Assembly (NCBI RefSeq): GCF_023806565.1 | Contig: NZ_JAMTDV010000066.1 | Coordinates: forward strand, 78,095 to 142,094 | DNA length: 64,000 nucleotides | Source: Accumulibacter sp. | GTDB taxonomy: Bacteria; Pseudomonadota; Gammaproteobacteria; Burkholderiales; Rhodocyclaceae | Direction: 5' to 3' | In this document: positions 23,020 through 31,838 of the stretch, in pieces | Layout of the letters: each line of letters begins with the position of its first letter | Numbering within the stretch: position 1 is the first letter of the stretch | Notes under the pieces: generated by a model | The model's input: only the letters and a program-made list of their open reading frames with translations | Told to the model about the DNA's origin: nothing | Database searches by the model: none | Position numbers and translations under genes: made by a program

Positions 23020-23145
23020 GCAAAGGAAGCTATCGAGAAAGAAGCGAAAATCTTCGTCGGCAACGACGCAGACTTGGCGGTTGTTGCCCCGCTGGATCAC
23101 GTGCAGTGAAACACCGGGAATGATCTGCCGGGATTGACGGGCCAT
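23020..23145 (-). pseudogene. RAYT (REP-associated tyrosine transposase) N-terminal fragment
   Basis: From ATG at 23145 the frame encodes MARQSRQIIPGVSLHVIQRG, then NNRQVCVVADEDFRFFLDSF. This is the conserved N-terminus of Y1/REP-associated transposases, including the HVIQRGNNRQ block. Homology ends near 23020 where the antitoxin region begins, so the HUH catalytic motif and tyrosine are missing. It is a truncated remnant fused by chance to unrelated sequence. Confidence 0.75.
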
Positions 23146-23228
23146 CGGAGGATTCCAGGACAATTTCCGCGGAGCATGGCGATAATCGGGGTTTGTACCC
23201 GATCACCATCATCCCCGGCAGATGAACG

Positions 23229-24470
23229 CTATTCGCTGGATCTCCGATCCGTATCGGCATGCAGTGCGGCCACCCATTCCCGGATCTGTCGGTAGACTCG
23301 CTCGTCGGTAAGCAATCGCATGTGACCGAGACCGCCCAGTCGTGCGATCTCGACGTCACCGTCGATGGCATGCGCCGTCGCGCTGCCCGGTGTAACGAGT
23401 CCATCGCCGAAAAACCTGCCGAAAGGATGTTCGCTGTCTTCGGCCAGACTGGCACCGAGGAAGCGAAAAGCAATATGGTCGTGCGCTGGGGGATTCCGTG
23501 CCGCACCCGGTCCGCTTCGGAGATCCTTGATCCCCTGGCTGCGGCGCGCGGCGATCTCGCCGAGAGGCGCTGTCACGCTTGAGAGGTTCAACGCCAAGGT
23601 CGTCAGTTGACCGAGTCGTTCGACTGGCGAGCCGAGATGCGGAGAGCCCAGGCAGATCAGCATCCGCGTCAGCTGCGGCCAGCGCATCTGTGCCGCTGCC
23701 GCCGCTTCAACCCCTGCCAGCGCAATCAGGCCCCCCATACTGTGGCCGACGATCAGCACTTCGCTGGCCACCTGCGGCCACGCGGCCAGGAGTTCGTCGA
23801 GCAGTCTGGCGAGTTGCACTCCATTCTCGGCAATCGGCAGGCCGGTGTTGTAGCGCAGGTAGAGCGGTGTGTAATCGAATTCGGCGCGCAACTGGCGGCC
23901 AAAATGAACGTCGGTTGGCGCTGCTGCAGCGCCGGGATCCCAGAAATGCTCGTCACAGCTCAGTCCATGAAGGAAAACGCAGAGTCGTTGACCCGGCTCC
24001 GGAAAGGCGGAACGCAGTGAATCGGGAGCCAGCGGGATCGTTGCTCCGTGGAGGCGGATGGCCATGCTGATCGCCAGCCGGTTGTCACTCTCCGCCAGGA
24101 GGTCACCGAAAGCGCCGTTGATCACGCTGCGCAGCCCGCTCGCCAGGCGTCCGGGCGGCTTGCTGGCTGGCAAACGCGCCCCGCTCCCTTCGACGATCGC
24201 CGATGCCGCGAAGAGTCCGCGGCTGGCGAGCTGGATTGCCGTATAGACGCTCCCGGCAATGGTGTCGTGGGCGCTCTGGACAAGCCCTGCCGGACCGGAA
24301 ATCAGCGGGATTCGCCGCAGAATGCCAAAGGACTTGCCGGCGATGGCGCCATGCATTTTCTGAACGCACCGCGTTGTCTCGCAGACCACGGCCTTCGCCA
24401 GATGGCTGTAGCCTGTCTTCGGTCCGCGGCGGCCATAAAGCTTCGGGTGCAGCTTCAACTCCTCAGGCAT
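23229..24470 (-). CDS. Alpha/beta-hydrolase, triacylglycerol lipase/PGAP1-like
   Basis: A 413-aa protein. The N-terminal 150 residues are helical and unassigned. The hydrolase fold begins around CVFLHGLSCDEHFWD (oxyanion region). The nucleophile elbow is VLIVGHSMGGLIAL (GxSxG), and a late GLGHMRLL supplies a candidate catalytic His. The pattern 'GHSMGG' plus 'CLGSPHLGSPVE' is typical of lipases/esterases with PGAP1-like folds. No signal peptide is visible, so it is probably cytoplasmic. Substrate unknown. It lies alone between decayed genes. Confidence 0.8.
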   Translation of the reverse strand: MPEELKLHPKLYGRRGPKTGYSHLAKAVVCETTRCVQKMHGAIAGKSFGILRRIPLISGPAGLVQSAHDTIAGSVYTAIQLASRGLFAASAIVEGSGARLPASKPPGRLASGLRSVINGAFGDLLAESDNRLAISMAIRLHGATIPLAPDSLRSAFPEPGQRLCVFLHGLSCDEHFWDPGAAAAPTDVHFGRQLRAEFDYTPLYLRYNTGLPIAENGVQLARLLDELLAAWPQVASEVLIVGHSMGGLIALAGVEAAAAAQMRWPQLTRMLICLGSPHLGSPVERLGQLTTLALNLSSVTAPLGEIAARRSQGIKDLRSGPGAARNPPAHDHIAFRFLGASLAEDSEHPFGRFFGDGLVTPGSATAHAIDGDVEIARLGGLGHMRLLTDERVYRQIREWVAALHADTDRRSSE

Positions 24471-24912
24471 CTAGGGGCTCTCCCCTGGAGAAACGGGAGG
24501 TCATGTTACGATGCAGCAATCGTGGTCTGTCCCCGATTGCCCTGCGCGCGTTGATGTGAAGCGGGTTGGAACCGCGCCGGTTGAGCCTGATTCGCTCCAG
24601 GGGAAGCAGCACATCCCGACTCACGACTGAGGCCCCGGCGCGCGTCTTTCATCAGGGTCCCGGCATTGCGCCGAACATGACCGGTTGTGGTTTCGCACTC
24701 CGCCATCTTCTTGATCGACGAACGCAATGGAAGAAGAATCAGAGCAGGGAAACGTGATGAACCAAAAAATCCAGCGTGGCATTTGAATTCTTGGGAAGCC
24801 CTTGTAGCGGCTAATCGGCCGAATCCAGGCGGCGAAGCCGGCTGGGGGCGGTCCCGTTGAGCAACGGGCTAGCCCGCAAAATCGCCAAATGGGGTGTTTT
24901 GCTGCCCAGCAT
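24471..24912. other. Intergenic region with small hairpins
   Basis: About 440 bases without a gene I can support. It holds short dyads: AGGGG/CCCCT near 24473-24486 and CCCGTT/AACGGG at 24853-24868 with loop GAGC. A terminator-like element for the minus-strand zinc-ribbon gene probably sits near 24878-24902 (GCAAAA ... TTTTGC). Confidence 0.4.
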
Positions 24913-25440
24913 TTAGAGCGCCTGTCGCGCGTACTTCATGTCCGTACCACTCTTGCCTCCGCAGAAGCGGTTCCATTCGACAATTTTCAAGTCTTTTGCT
25001 ATTGCCTTGTTTTCAGTGACGATCGCATTGAAGCTATTCGTTCCACGGTAAGTGGCACACAAGGTGCCGTCAGTCATCAGTACGGCGTCAACGAGTTCGA
25101 ATGAATTTGGGTTCTTCGTCGAGGCCTTTAGAGCCCGGAGTCGACTGACAACAGACTGGAACTCGGCTTCCTTCTTCGCTGTCTCCGCCTCCTCACGCGC
25201 ACGCTGCTCGGGCGTCTTGGACGCTTCAATTCGCTGCTTCTCAGCTGCGGCTTGCGATTTACGGTCCTCTTGCTCGCTTATGCACCGAACCATCGCAATC
25301 ACCAGCACTGCGCCGAGCCCGAGCTTTACAATTAGCCCAAACTTCGACTCCGGCGCAGGTTTGGCCACCCCGCAATGCGGGCAATTCTTCGCCTTGTCGC
25401 TTACATCCTTGCCGCACTCGCGGCACTTGACCATTCCCAT
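24913..25440 (-). CDS. Zinc-ribbon membrane protein of unknown function
   Basis: A 175-aa protein. The N-terminal zinc ribbon is CRECG...NCPHCG (four cysteines, residues about 6-23). It is followed by one transmembrane helix (FGLIVKLGLGAVLVIAMVRC), a charged coiled-coil-like stretch (about 60-105), and a C-terminal domain with FELVDAVLMTDGTLCATYRG and FNAIVTENKA. The C-terminal part resembles small exported domains often attached to zinc ribbons. RBS GGGAGG precedes the ATG at 25440; the ATG at 25434 is an alternative. Function not recognised. Confidence 0.75.
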   Translation of the reverse strand: MGMVKCRECGKDVSDKAKNCPHCGVAKPAPESKFGLIVKLGLGAVLVIAMVRCISEQEDRKSQAAAEKQRIEASKTPEQRAREEAETAKKEAEFQSVVSRLRALKASTKNPNSFELVDAVLMTDGTLCATYRGTNSFNAIVTENKAIAKDLKIVEWNRFCGGKSGTDMKYARQAL

Positions 25441-26043
25441 TCATCCTCCCATTACCGGCATCACGTGCAGCCAAATTCACCCTACGTCATACTCCGTGAT
25501 GCAACACTTGCGGGCTAATGTTCGACGTAAGGGACGTCTTGTGCCTTGGCGCAAGACGTCCTCTTGACGGCGGGTCTTCAACACTACACTTTTGGCTATT
25601 GTGGCGAAAGACGCGTATCACGCCGCGCAAGACGCGCCGTTTCGCCGCCGCCCCGTAAACGTTCGCGGTGCGTACCATATGATACGCGCGGCGGTTCGCT
25701 TATCTCGCCAACTCGCGGATAGCACGGAACAAATTGACCCCGTTCGGAACTTTTCCTGGTACCAGCGTCCTCATGACCCCGGTTCCACTGTCTTGCCAAG
25801 ATTTTCGAGACTGGCGTCCTGTGGTTCGCGGCGCTCTTAAACAATGGCTTGGCGCACCGGCACATGACATTGGCTTGCGCAAGTCCAGTGGATCGGGAGC
25901 ATGGCCGGCAATCCGGCATTTCGCCGCATCGGGATGTCGCGGCGCGGCGTCGTGGTTCTGATCGCTTGCATTCGGCAACTTCGCTGGCAACAACGGATCG
26001 AGCCCGAAGCACGGCACCAATCGTGCCCGTGGTTATCGGCGGG
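25441..26043. other. Gene-poor region between zinc-ribbon gene and VIT remnant
   Basis: About 600 bases with no supportable gene. Several short overlapping frames exist on both strands, but none has a recognisable domain or a good ribosome site. It contains one strong hairpin, annotated separately. The part nearest the VIT remnant may be the decayed 3' end of that gene, but I could not trace homology there. Confidence 0.4.
25532..25561. repeat. Near-perfect 14-bp inverted repeat
   Basis: GGACGTCTTGTGCC (25532-25545) and GGCGCAAGACGTCC (25548-25561) pair along 14 bases with one G-T wobble and a 2-base loop. There is no adjacent T-run. It could be a REP-like palindrome, a terminator or a protein-binding site. 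A RAYT fragment lies 2.4 kb away, but no second copy was noticed in the window. Confidence 0.55.
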
Positions 26044-26489
26044 AGCGGTCACCACGAGCGGCAACAGCGCGCCGACCGCGAAACTCGCCGCCGACGCCAG
26101 CGCAGCCGGCAGCGGCCGCGCGCGGAAAACTTCCGAGATGCCGAGCTCGTCATGCGCGTGAGCGGCGAGGGCAACCTGCGCCATCAGTTGCCGGGCGACC
26201 TGCTGCGCCAACTGCGGCTGCAGTCCACGGGCAACTTGGAGGGCCGTCCGTTCGCGCTCTTCGGCGGCGGGATCGGCCGCCGGTTCCGAACGCTCGCGCG
26301 ACAGATCGGCCGGCTCGGCCTCGGCCTCGGCCTGCGAATGCACCCAGCCGCCATCGACATGGCGCCGGCGAGCGGGATGCTGTCCCGGCTGGCGCCCGCG
26401 GCCGCGACGCTGACCATCCGGCTGGCCGTCGAAACGATGCCGTCATCGGCACCACGCACGGCGGCGCGCAGCCGCTGAAGCTCTCGGTG
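26044..26489 (-). pseudogene. VIT1/CCC1-family Fe/Mn transporter remnant
   Basis: One frame (from about 26489) encodes HRELQRLRAAVRGADDGIVS, then TASRMVSVAAA and AGAMSMAAG. A second frame continues with SQAEAEAEPADLSRERSEPA, then LAQQVARQLM, HAHDELGIS and SAASFAVGALLPL. Together they follow the order of VIT/CCC1 transporters (first helix with ANDGIVS, then the metal-binding loop, then a later helix). The frame changes near 26340, and the last two helices cannot be found. The gene therefore looks frameshifted and truncated. Confidence 0.65.
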
Positions 26490-26715
26490 CGATGACGCTC
26501 GGCATGATGATGAAAAGATCTCGTCAGCGACGGTCCCCGTCAGTCCTCGGCGCACGCGATCGCGCTGCCGGCCGCGCGCCGGAGGAAAGTTCGCAGCAAG
26601 TGGGTCACGAGGACCCGTCGCGGCGTAGACTGGCCCGATGGTTTCCCGTCCGCCCGGCCGGCAATCGTCACGCCCCTCGCCTTCGCTGGGACTACAGGGC
26701 GCCACGCACTCGCCC

Positions 26716-26744
26716 TTGATAATGAGACCGGCAGCCCCCATAGT
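26716..26744 (+). promoter_or_regulatory. Candidate promoter of the alkene reductase gene
   Basis: TTGATA (26716-26721) and CATAGT (26739-26744) are spaced by 17 bases, ending 29 bases before the ATG. The match to a sigma-70 promoter is moderate and is seen only by eye. Confidence 0.35.
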
Positions 26745-26773
26745 CGGATTTTCGTCTTTTTCGAGGGCTCCAT

Positions 26774-27865
26774 ATGAGCACACTGTTCGACCCCATTCGC
26801 GTCGGCGAAATCGATCTCGCCAACCGCATCGTCATGGCCCCCCTGACCCGCAATCGCGCAGCACCCGGTCAGATACCCTCGCACCTCGCCGTCGAGTATT
26901 ACCGGCAGCGCGCGAGCGCCGGGCTGATCATCAGCGAAGCGACACAGGTCAGTCCGCAGGGGCAGGGCTACCTCGACACGCCGGGCATCTACAATGCGGA
27001 ACAGGTGGAGGGATGGCGACGGATCACGAGTGCCGTGCACGACGCCGGCGGAAAGATTGTCGTGCAACTGTGGCACGTCGGCCGCATCTCGCACGTCTCG
27101 CTGCAGCCGAACGGGCAGGCCCCAGTGTCATCGACCGATCGGCGCGCAGAAACGAAGACTTTCACGCGCGACGGCTTCGTCGCCGTCTCGACGCCGCGTG
27201 CGCTGCGCACCGACGAGATCCCGGGAGTCGTGGAGAGTTATCGGCAGGCTGCCAGGCGCGCGATGGACGCCGGTTTCGACGGGGTCGAGGTGCACAGCGC
27301 GAACGGCTACCTGCTCGAGCAGTTCCTGCGCGACAGCATCAACGACCGCAGCGACCAGTACGGCGGCTCGATCGAAAACCGCAGCCGGCTGCTGATCGAA
27401 GTGATGACCGCGGTGGCCGGCGAAATCGGCGGTGGTCGCACCGGCCTGCGCCTGTCGCCGGTGACACCGGCCAACGACGCGGCGCAGGACAGCAACCCGC
27501 AGGCGCTGTTCGAGTATGCGGTGGGTCAGCTCGCGCCACTGCACCTGGCTTTCCTCGAAGTCGTCGAAGGGCAGACCGGGGGCGCGCGCGACTTCGCGCC
27601 GTTCGATTATGCTGCCCTGCGCAGAAGGTTCAACGGCGCCTGGATGGTGAACAATGGCTACCAACGGCAGATGGCGCTCGACGCCGTGGCCTCCGGCGCA
27701 GCCGACCTCGTCACCTTCGGCCGGCCGTTCATCAGCAACCCCGACCTCGTGCGGCGACTGCATGAAGGCACCGGGCTCAACAAGCTCGACGCCACCACCC
27801 TGTACGGTGGCGGGGCGAAGGGTTACACCGACTATCCGACGCTGGACGAGTTGACGGCCGCCTGA
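26774..27865 (+). CDS. nemA: Alkene reductase / N-ethylmaleimide reductase (Old Yellow Enzyme family)
   Basis: A 363-aa FMN-dependent reductase of activated C=C bonds and electrophiles, similar in length and order to E. coli NemA (365 aa). Motifs: MAPLTRNRAAPG, AEYYRQRASAGL-type block (VEYYRQRASAGLIISEATQ), QLWHVGRISH, VEVHSANGYLLEQFLRDS followed by DQYGGSIENR, and FGRPFISNPDL. The C-terminus ends YGGGAKGYTDYP as in NemA. It stands alone, just upstream of the injection-system operon. Confidence 0.95.
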   Translation: MSTLFDPIRVGEIDLANRIVMAPLTRNRAAPGQIPSHLAVEYYRQRASAGLIISEATQVSPQGQGYLDTPGIYNAEQVEGWRRITSAVHDAGGKIVVQLWHVGRISHVSLQPNGQAPVSSTDRRAETKTFTRDGFVAVSTPRALRTDEIPGVVESYRQAARRAMDAGFDGVEVHSANGYLLEQFLRDSINDRSDQYGGSIENRSRLLIEVMTAVAGEIGGGRTGLRLSPVTPANDAAQDSNPQALFEYAVGQLAPLHLAFLEVVEGQTGGARDFAPFDYAALRRRFNGAWMVNNGYQRQMALDAVASGAADLVTFGRPFISNPDLVRRLHEGTGLNKLDATTLYGGGAKGYTDYPTLDELTAA

Positions 27866-27924
27866 AGGCGCGCGCAAGACACGCCGTCAGCGCAAGACTC
27901 CGGTCGCGACGGTCCCGGCGCGGC

Positions 27925-27956
27925 GATGCCGAAGGCATCCGGGCGCTCGCGCCCGG
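27925..27956 (+). terminator. Tandem hairpins downstream of nemA
   Basis: GATGCC-GAA-GGCATC (27925-27939) is immediately followed by CCGGGCGC-TC-GCGCCCGG (27939-27956), both perfect stems, about 60 bases after the nemA stop. There is no T-run, so this is either a GC-rich terminator or an RNA-stability element. Confidence 0.5.
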
Positions 27957-28066
27957 GTCGCGGTGAGGCCGGCGGCCCGCACCACCCACCCCGACGTCTT
28001 GCCCATCGGAGGGACATCCCGGGCGGCCTCCCGCCGCCGCAAACGCGAGCGCATTCCACGCCAATT

Positions 28067-28081
28067 ATCAATTAAATTGAT
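28067..28081. promoter_or_regulatory. AT-rich palindromic operator candidate
   Basis: ATCAATT-A-AATTGAT is a perfect 7+1+7 palindrome in the most AT-rich spot of this intergenic region. It overlaps the candidate -35 box (TTGATG) of the injection-system operon, as a repressor operator would. Confidence 0.45.
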
Positions 28082-28106
28082 GTGCTGGCGTTGGGCTTCC
28101 TGTTAC
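28077..28106 (+). promoter_or_regulatory. Candidate promoter of the injection-system operon
   Basis: TTGATG (28077-28082) and TGTTAC (28101-28106) are separated by 18 bases. The transcript would carry a leader of about 190 bases before the first structural gene. Confidence 0.35.
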
Positions 28107-28303
28107 GCTAAGACCCAGGCGACACGCTCGCAGGCGCACTTGGCGCCAAGCTTGGGCCCCTGTTCACCGGGGCCGCTCCCACGATTTCGGAACGACAGGA
28201 AGGGGATGGACATGGTCTCATCTCGGCAACGCTTTCCTTGCGCGCCAACGCGCCGATCGCCGGCGTCGCGAGCAGCCTGGCGGACCCGTTCGCGCTGACG
28301 GTC

Positions 28304-28912
28304 ATGGCCCGTTACGAGGCGATCCGTGCAGTCGGCGAGAGCGTGCTGTCCGTGATGCGCGACGCCTGTCCTTTCGCCGAGCTGCAACTCGGCACCGACG
28401 CCAAGTTCGAGTTCGCCTTCTTCAACACGCTGGTCGCCGAAAGTCCGCCGCCTGAGGGCTTCTATTTCTGCCTGTGGCGCGTCGGCATCGGCGGCACGCC
28501 GCGCAGACTGCCGCCGCGGCGTGACCGGACAGGACAGGTGTTCAAACCCTCCTTGCCGCTCGATCTGTACTTCCTGTTGCTGCCGGTGGCGAGCAGCGCC
28601 GACAAGCAGGCGCTGATGCTCGGCTGGGCCCTGCGCTTCATGAACGAGTTGCCGGCGTTGAGCGGCGAAACGATCAACCGCTACACCAAGGGCGAACCCA
28701 CGGTCTTCGACGCCACCGAAAGCGTCGAACTGATCGCCGACCCGCTGGCCACGGCAGACTATCTTGCCCTCTGGGATCGCGTGAAAACCGGCTTCCAGGC
28801 GGGCATGACCTACGTCGCGCGCATGGTGCTGATCGACTCCGAACAACCGGAGGCCCAGGGTCGCCTGGTGACCGAACGCGATTTCGGCTTGCGCAAGGCA
28901 AGCGTGCCATGA
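28304..28912 (+). CDS. eCIS tube/sheath terminator (DUF4255, Pvc16/Afp16-like cap)
   Basis: A 202-aa protein with the DUF4255 start pattern (MARYEAIRAVGESVLSVMRD) and later FYFCLWRVGIGGTPR and LPLDLYFLLLPVA. In Afp/PVC particles this protein caps the tube end and sets termination. The ATG at 28304 starts the conserved region; a TTG at 28238 would add 22 residues. Its stop overlaps the next gene (ATGA). It opens the operon here, whereas it closes the classical Afp/PVC cluster. Confidence 0.75.
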   Translation: MARYEAIRAVGESVLSVMRDACPFAELQLGTDAKFEFAFFNTLVAESPPPEGFYFCLWRVGIGGTPRRLPPRRDRTGQVFKPSLPLDLYFLLLPVASSADKQALMLGWALRFMNELPALSGETINRYTKGEPTVFDATESVELIADPLATADYLALWDRVKTGFQAGMTYVARMVLIDSEQPEAQGRLVTERDFGLRKASVP

Positions 28913-29748
28913 GCGAAGTGCTGCTCGACACATTGATCCTCCCGGCACAGATGGGCCTGCGCTTCCTGGATGCGCATTCGCAGCAACCGGTCGTCGATGG
29001 CCTGCGCTGCACCCTTTTCCGCCGACGCGACGGGCGCCCTATCGGCGTCGCCACGGCGACGCCAGGCGGCGTCCATCACTGGCCGGACCTCGCGGCCCCG
29101 TGGCGCAGCGACCTTGCGTCGCCACCGCTACCGCCGCAATCCAGCCGCGCCGAGGTGGTCGTCGAAGACCGGCTCGAGCGGTTCCTGCCGGTACGTCTGG
29201 CCTGGCCGACCGAACCCGACAGCGATTCGCCCTGTCTCGCCACCATCACTCTCTGCTCGGCGCCACAGCGCAACGCGCCGGCCGCTGCCGCCACTGTGCA
29301 TGCCCTGCTGGCGACCGAGACCGGCGCACCCGCGGCGTGGGCACGCGTGCTCGCGACCGACGCGCAATCGCGCGCCACCACCGGCATGAGCGATGCCGCC
29401 GGACGACTGACGCTGCACCTGCCTTTCCCGCGGCCAGAGCGCCGGGTGGCCAAGAGCCCGCCCGATTCGCCGCCGGCGGCGCCGGGAATGGGGGCAGCGA
29501 TCACCCTGCAGATATTCCACGACCCCGGCGTTGGCGACGAAGCGGTCGCCGCCGCCGCGGCGGGCTCACCCGGACCGACCGCTCCCTTCCTTCCCGGCTG
29601 GTCCGCCCAACCTGAAGTCCGCGCGCTGGCGCGCATCGGCGCAACCGACGCCTTCGGTCCCTTGCGCCTCGAACCCGACCGGCCCAGCGTGCCTGTCACC
29701 GATGGTCTGCCCCCCAACCGTTCGGAGTTGCGGCTGATGCCGCTTTGA
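28909..29748 (+). CDS. eCIS-associated protein with a carboxypeptidase-regulatory/Ig-like module
   Basis: A 279-aa protein with no family I can name. Residues about 10-60 and 115-180 look like beta-sandwich modules: the second has VHALLATETGAPAAWARVLA and a turn GMSDAAGRLTLHLP typical of carboxypeptidase-regulatory-like domains. An Ala/Pro-rich linker follows. It overlaps the cap gene by 4 bases and precedes the main sheath by 19 bases. A structural decoration or cap partner is likely. Confidence 0.6.
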   Translation: MSEVLLDTLILPAQMGLRFLDAHSQQPVVDGLRCTLFRRRDGRPIGVATATPGGVHHWPDLAAPWRSDLASPPLPPQSSRAEVVVEDRLERFLPVRLAWPTEPDSDSPCLATITLCSAPQRNAPAAAATVHALLATETGAPAAWARVLATDAQSRATTGMSDAAGRLTLHLPFPRPERRVAKSPPDSPPAAPGMGAAITLQIFHDPGVGDEAVAAAAAGSPGPTAPFLPGWSAQPEVRALARIGATDAFGPLRLEPDRPSVPVTDGLPPNRSELRLMPL

Positions 29749-29767
29749 TCTGCGAGGAGATAGCGAT

Positions 29768-31804
29768 ATGCCCGAATACCTGGCCCCAGGCGTCTTTGTT
29801 GAAGAGGTTTCGTTCCGCTCGAAATCCATCGAGGGCGTGAGCACCACCACCACCGGCTTCATCGGCCCGGTCCGCTACGGACCGGTGATCGACACGCCGG
29901 ACATCATCACCAGTCTGGCCGAATTCGAGCGTACCTACGGCGACGGCGGACAACTCGCCTACAACGCCGACGCCGCACTGCTGAGCACCAACTTCGTGTG
30001 GCAGGCCGTCCGCAGCTTCTTCGAGGAAGGCGGCCAGCGGGTATACATCAGCCGCATCTTCCGCCCGTTGTCAGGCGCCTATCCGCCGGCCGACCTGACG
30101 ACCTCGACTCCGGGCAGCAAGCCGTATGCGGACGGACACGCGCGGCTGACCGTCGGCAGCTCACCGTCGTTCCGGATCATTGCCCGCTACCCCGGTGCCG
30201 CAGGCAATCTGCGCCTGCGCTTTTCGCTCAGACTCGGTCCGAACGTGCTCGGTGCGCTACCCGATCCGACCAAGGTCAGCAAGCTCATTCCAACCGTCAG
30301 CAACCTGCACCACGGCGACGTGGTGTGGATCAGTTCGGCCAAGGCGTTCGCTGCCGTACAGCCCGATTCATCGCCACCAGGCGAGCGCAGCGTGCAGCAA
30401 CTGCCGATCTATGTCGCCAAGAAGACCCCAACCGGCAGTTGGCATTTCGTTTCCGGTGGCCTGCTCCCGAGCCCGCCGCCGGCCGACCCGAGCGAACTTA
30501 CCCTCGACGATTTCCTGCTCGACTCGTCGCCCGGTTCGGGCGATTCGATTCGCCCGCTCACCCTCGCGCTCGACGCGCTCTCGGACGATGGCAGCCGCAG
30601 CCTGGGCAGCTGGAGCGGACTGCCGCTCGACCCGGAACACAGTACCGCCGGCGTGCCCGATTCCCTCTTCGATCTCTTCAGCCCGGAAGGGCCGAGCAGC
30701 GGCACGCCGTTCGTGCTGCAACAGGACAACATCGCGACCGGCCGCGATCTGCTCGAAGCACTCGACACGCTGCCCGGGATCGACTTCAAACTGACGCCGG
30801 CCGAATGGGACGACGCCGGGCACACCGGCGAACTCGACGCGCTGCGCAAGAAGATCGAGCGCGGCATCTCCGGACTGGCGATCCTCGACGGCGGCAACGA
30901 CGGTCTGCTTCCCGGTCGTAGCGAGTACCAGGGTCGCGCCGACCCGACGCAGGATTACAGCACCGGTTTCAAGCAGTTCGAATCGATCGAGGACATTTCG
31001 ATCGTCGCCGCCCCGGGCTCGACGTGGAATTACAGCGCGCGCGTCGACGACGTCAATGCGATCACTGGCCTGTTGATCCAGCACGCCGAATACATGCGCT
31101 ACCGGATCGCGATCATCGATCCGCCCGAGGGCCAGAAGATCGCCGACGTGCGCAAGCTCAAGGCCAAGCTCGACAGCAAATACGCGGCGCTCTATTACCC
31201 GTGGGTCACCGCCTTCGACCCGATCACCCGGCAGCCCCTGAACCTGCCGCCGTCAGGCTTCGTCGCCGGCATCTACGCCCGCAACGACACCGAGCGTGCA
31301 GTGTACAAGGCGCCGGCGAACGAGGTCGTGCGCGGGGCGATCGGCTTCGAGACGCTGATCAATACCGCCCAGCAGGAAGTGCTCAACCCGGAAGGAATCA
31401 ACTGCTTCCGTTTCTTCGAGGGTCGCGGCTTCCGGCTGTGGGGAGCCCGCACCATCAGTTCCGATTCCGAGTGGAAGTATGTCAATCTGCGGCGCTATTT
31501 TGCCTACCTCGAACGTTCGATCGACAAGGGCACGCAGTGGGCAGTCTTCGAGCCCAATGGCGAAGCACTGTGGGCCAACGTGCGCGCCACGATCCGCGAT
31601 TTCCTGGTAAACGAATGGGCCAACGGCGCGCTGCTCGGCGACAAGCCCGAGAAGGCTTTCTTCGTTCGCTGCGACCGCTCGACGATGACCCAGAACGATC
31701 TCGACAACGGTCGCCTGATCTGCCTGATCGGCGTCGCACCGTTGCGACCCGCGGAGTTCGTGATCTTCCGCATCGGCCAATGGACGGCCGACCGCCAAAG
31801 CTGA
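29768..31804 (+). CDS. eCIS contractile sheath protein 1
   Basis: A 678-aa tail-sheath homologue. The N-terminus MPEYLAPGVFVEEVSFRSKS, then STTTTGFIGPVRYGP, is the handshake/entry region. The C-terminal subtilisin-like sheath domain has YYPWVTAFDPITRQPLNLPP, SGFVAGIYARNDTERAVYKA and LNPEGINCFRFFEGRGFRLW. Length is in the range of long eCIS sheaths, with an insertion at about 130-330. It is expected to form the outer contractile sleeve around the tube encoded next. Confidence 0.95.
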   Translation: MPEYLAPGVFVEEVSFRSKSIEGVSTTTTGFIGPVRYGPVIDTPDIITSLAEFERTYGDGGQLAYNADAALLSTNFVWQAVRSFFEEGGQRVYISRIFRPLSGAYPPADLTTSTPGSKPYADGHARLTVGSSPSFRIIARYPGAAGNLRLRFSLRLGPNVLGALPDPTKVSKLIPTVSNLHHGDVVWISSAKAFAAVQPDSSPPGERSVQQLPIYVAKKTPTGSWHFVSGGLLPSPPPADPSELTLDDFLLDSSPGSGDSIRPLTLALDALSDDGSRSLGSWSGLPLDPEHSTAGVPDSLFDLFSPEGPSSGTPFVLQQDNIATGRDLLEALDTLPGIDFKLTPAEWDDAGHTGELDALRKKIERGISGLAILDGGNDGLLPGRSEYQGRADPTQDYSTGFKQFESIEDISIVAAPGSTWNYSARVDDVNAITGLLIQHAEYMRYRIAIIDPPEGQKIADVRKLKAKLDSKYAALYYPWVTAFDPITRQPLNLPPSGFVAGIYARNDTERAVYKAPANEVVRGAIGFETLINTAQQEVLNPEGINCFRFFEGRGFRLWGARTISSDSEWKYVNLRRYFAYLERSIDKGTQWAVFEPNGEALWANVRATIRDFLVNEWANGALLGDKPEKAFFVRCDRSTMTQNDLDNGRLICLIGVAPLRPAEFVIFRIGQWTADRQS

Positions 31805-31838
31805 AACGCCCGTCTAACTGCGCAATCCGGAGAACATC

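Larger units (their letters stand above)
27866..28303. other. Intergenic region upstream of the injection-system operon
   Basis: About 440 bases. It contains tandem hairpins after nemA, an AT-rich palindrome with a candidate promoter, a perfect 12-base palindrome CTTGGCGCCAAG (28139-28150) and a hairpin GGCCCC/GGGGCC (28155-28174). A 30-codon frame (28206-28298) follows a good ribosome site, GGAAGGGG. This looks like a regulated leader. Confidence 0.55.

Noticed and set aside
24757-24786. Nine-codon frame after a ribosome-like site
   Set aside because: Too short, no context that supports a leader peptide.
24853-24868. attC/integron-like palindrome
   Set aside because: Only a 6-base stem around GAGC; no paired core sites at cassette spacing and no integrase.
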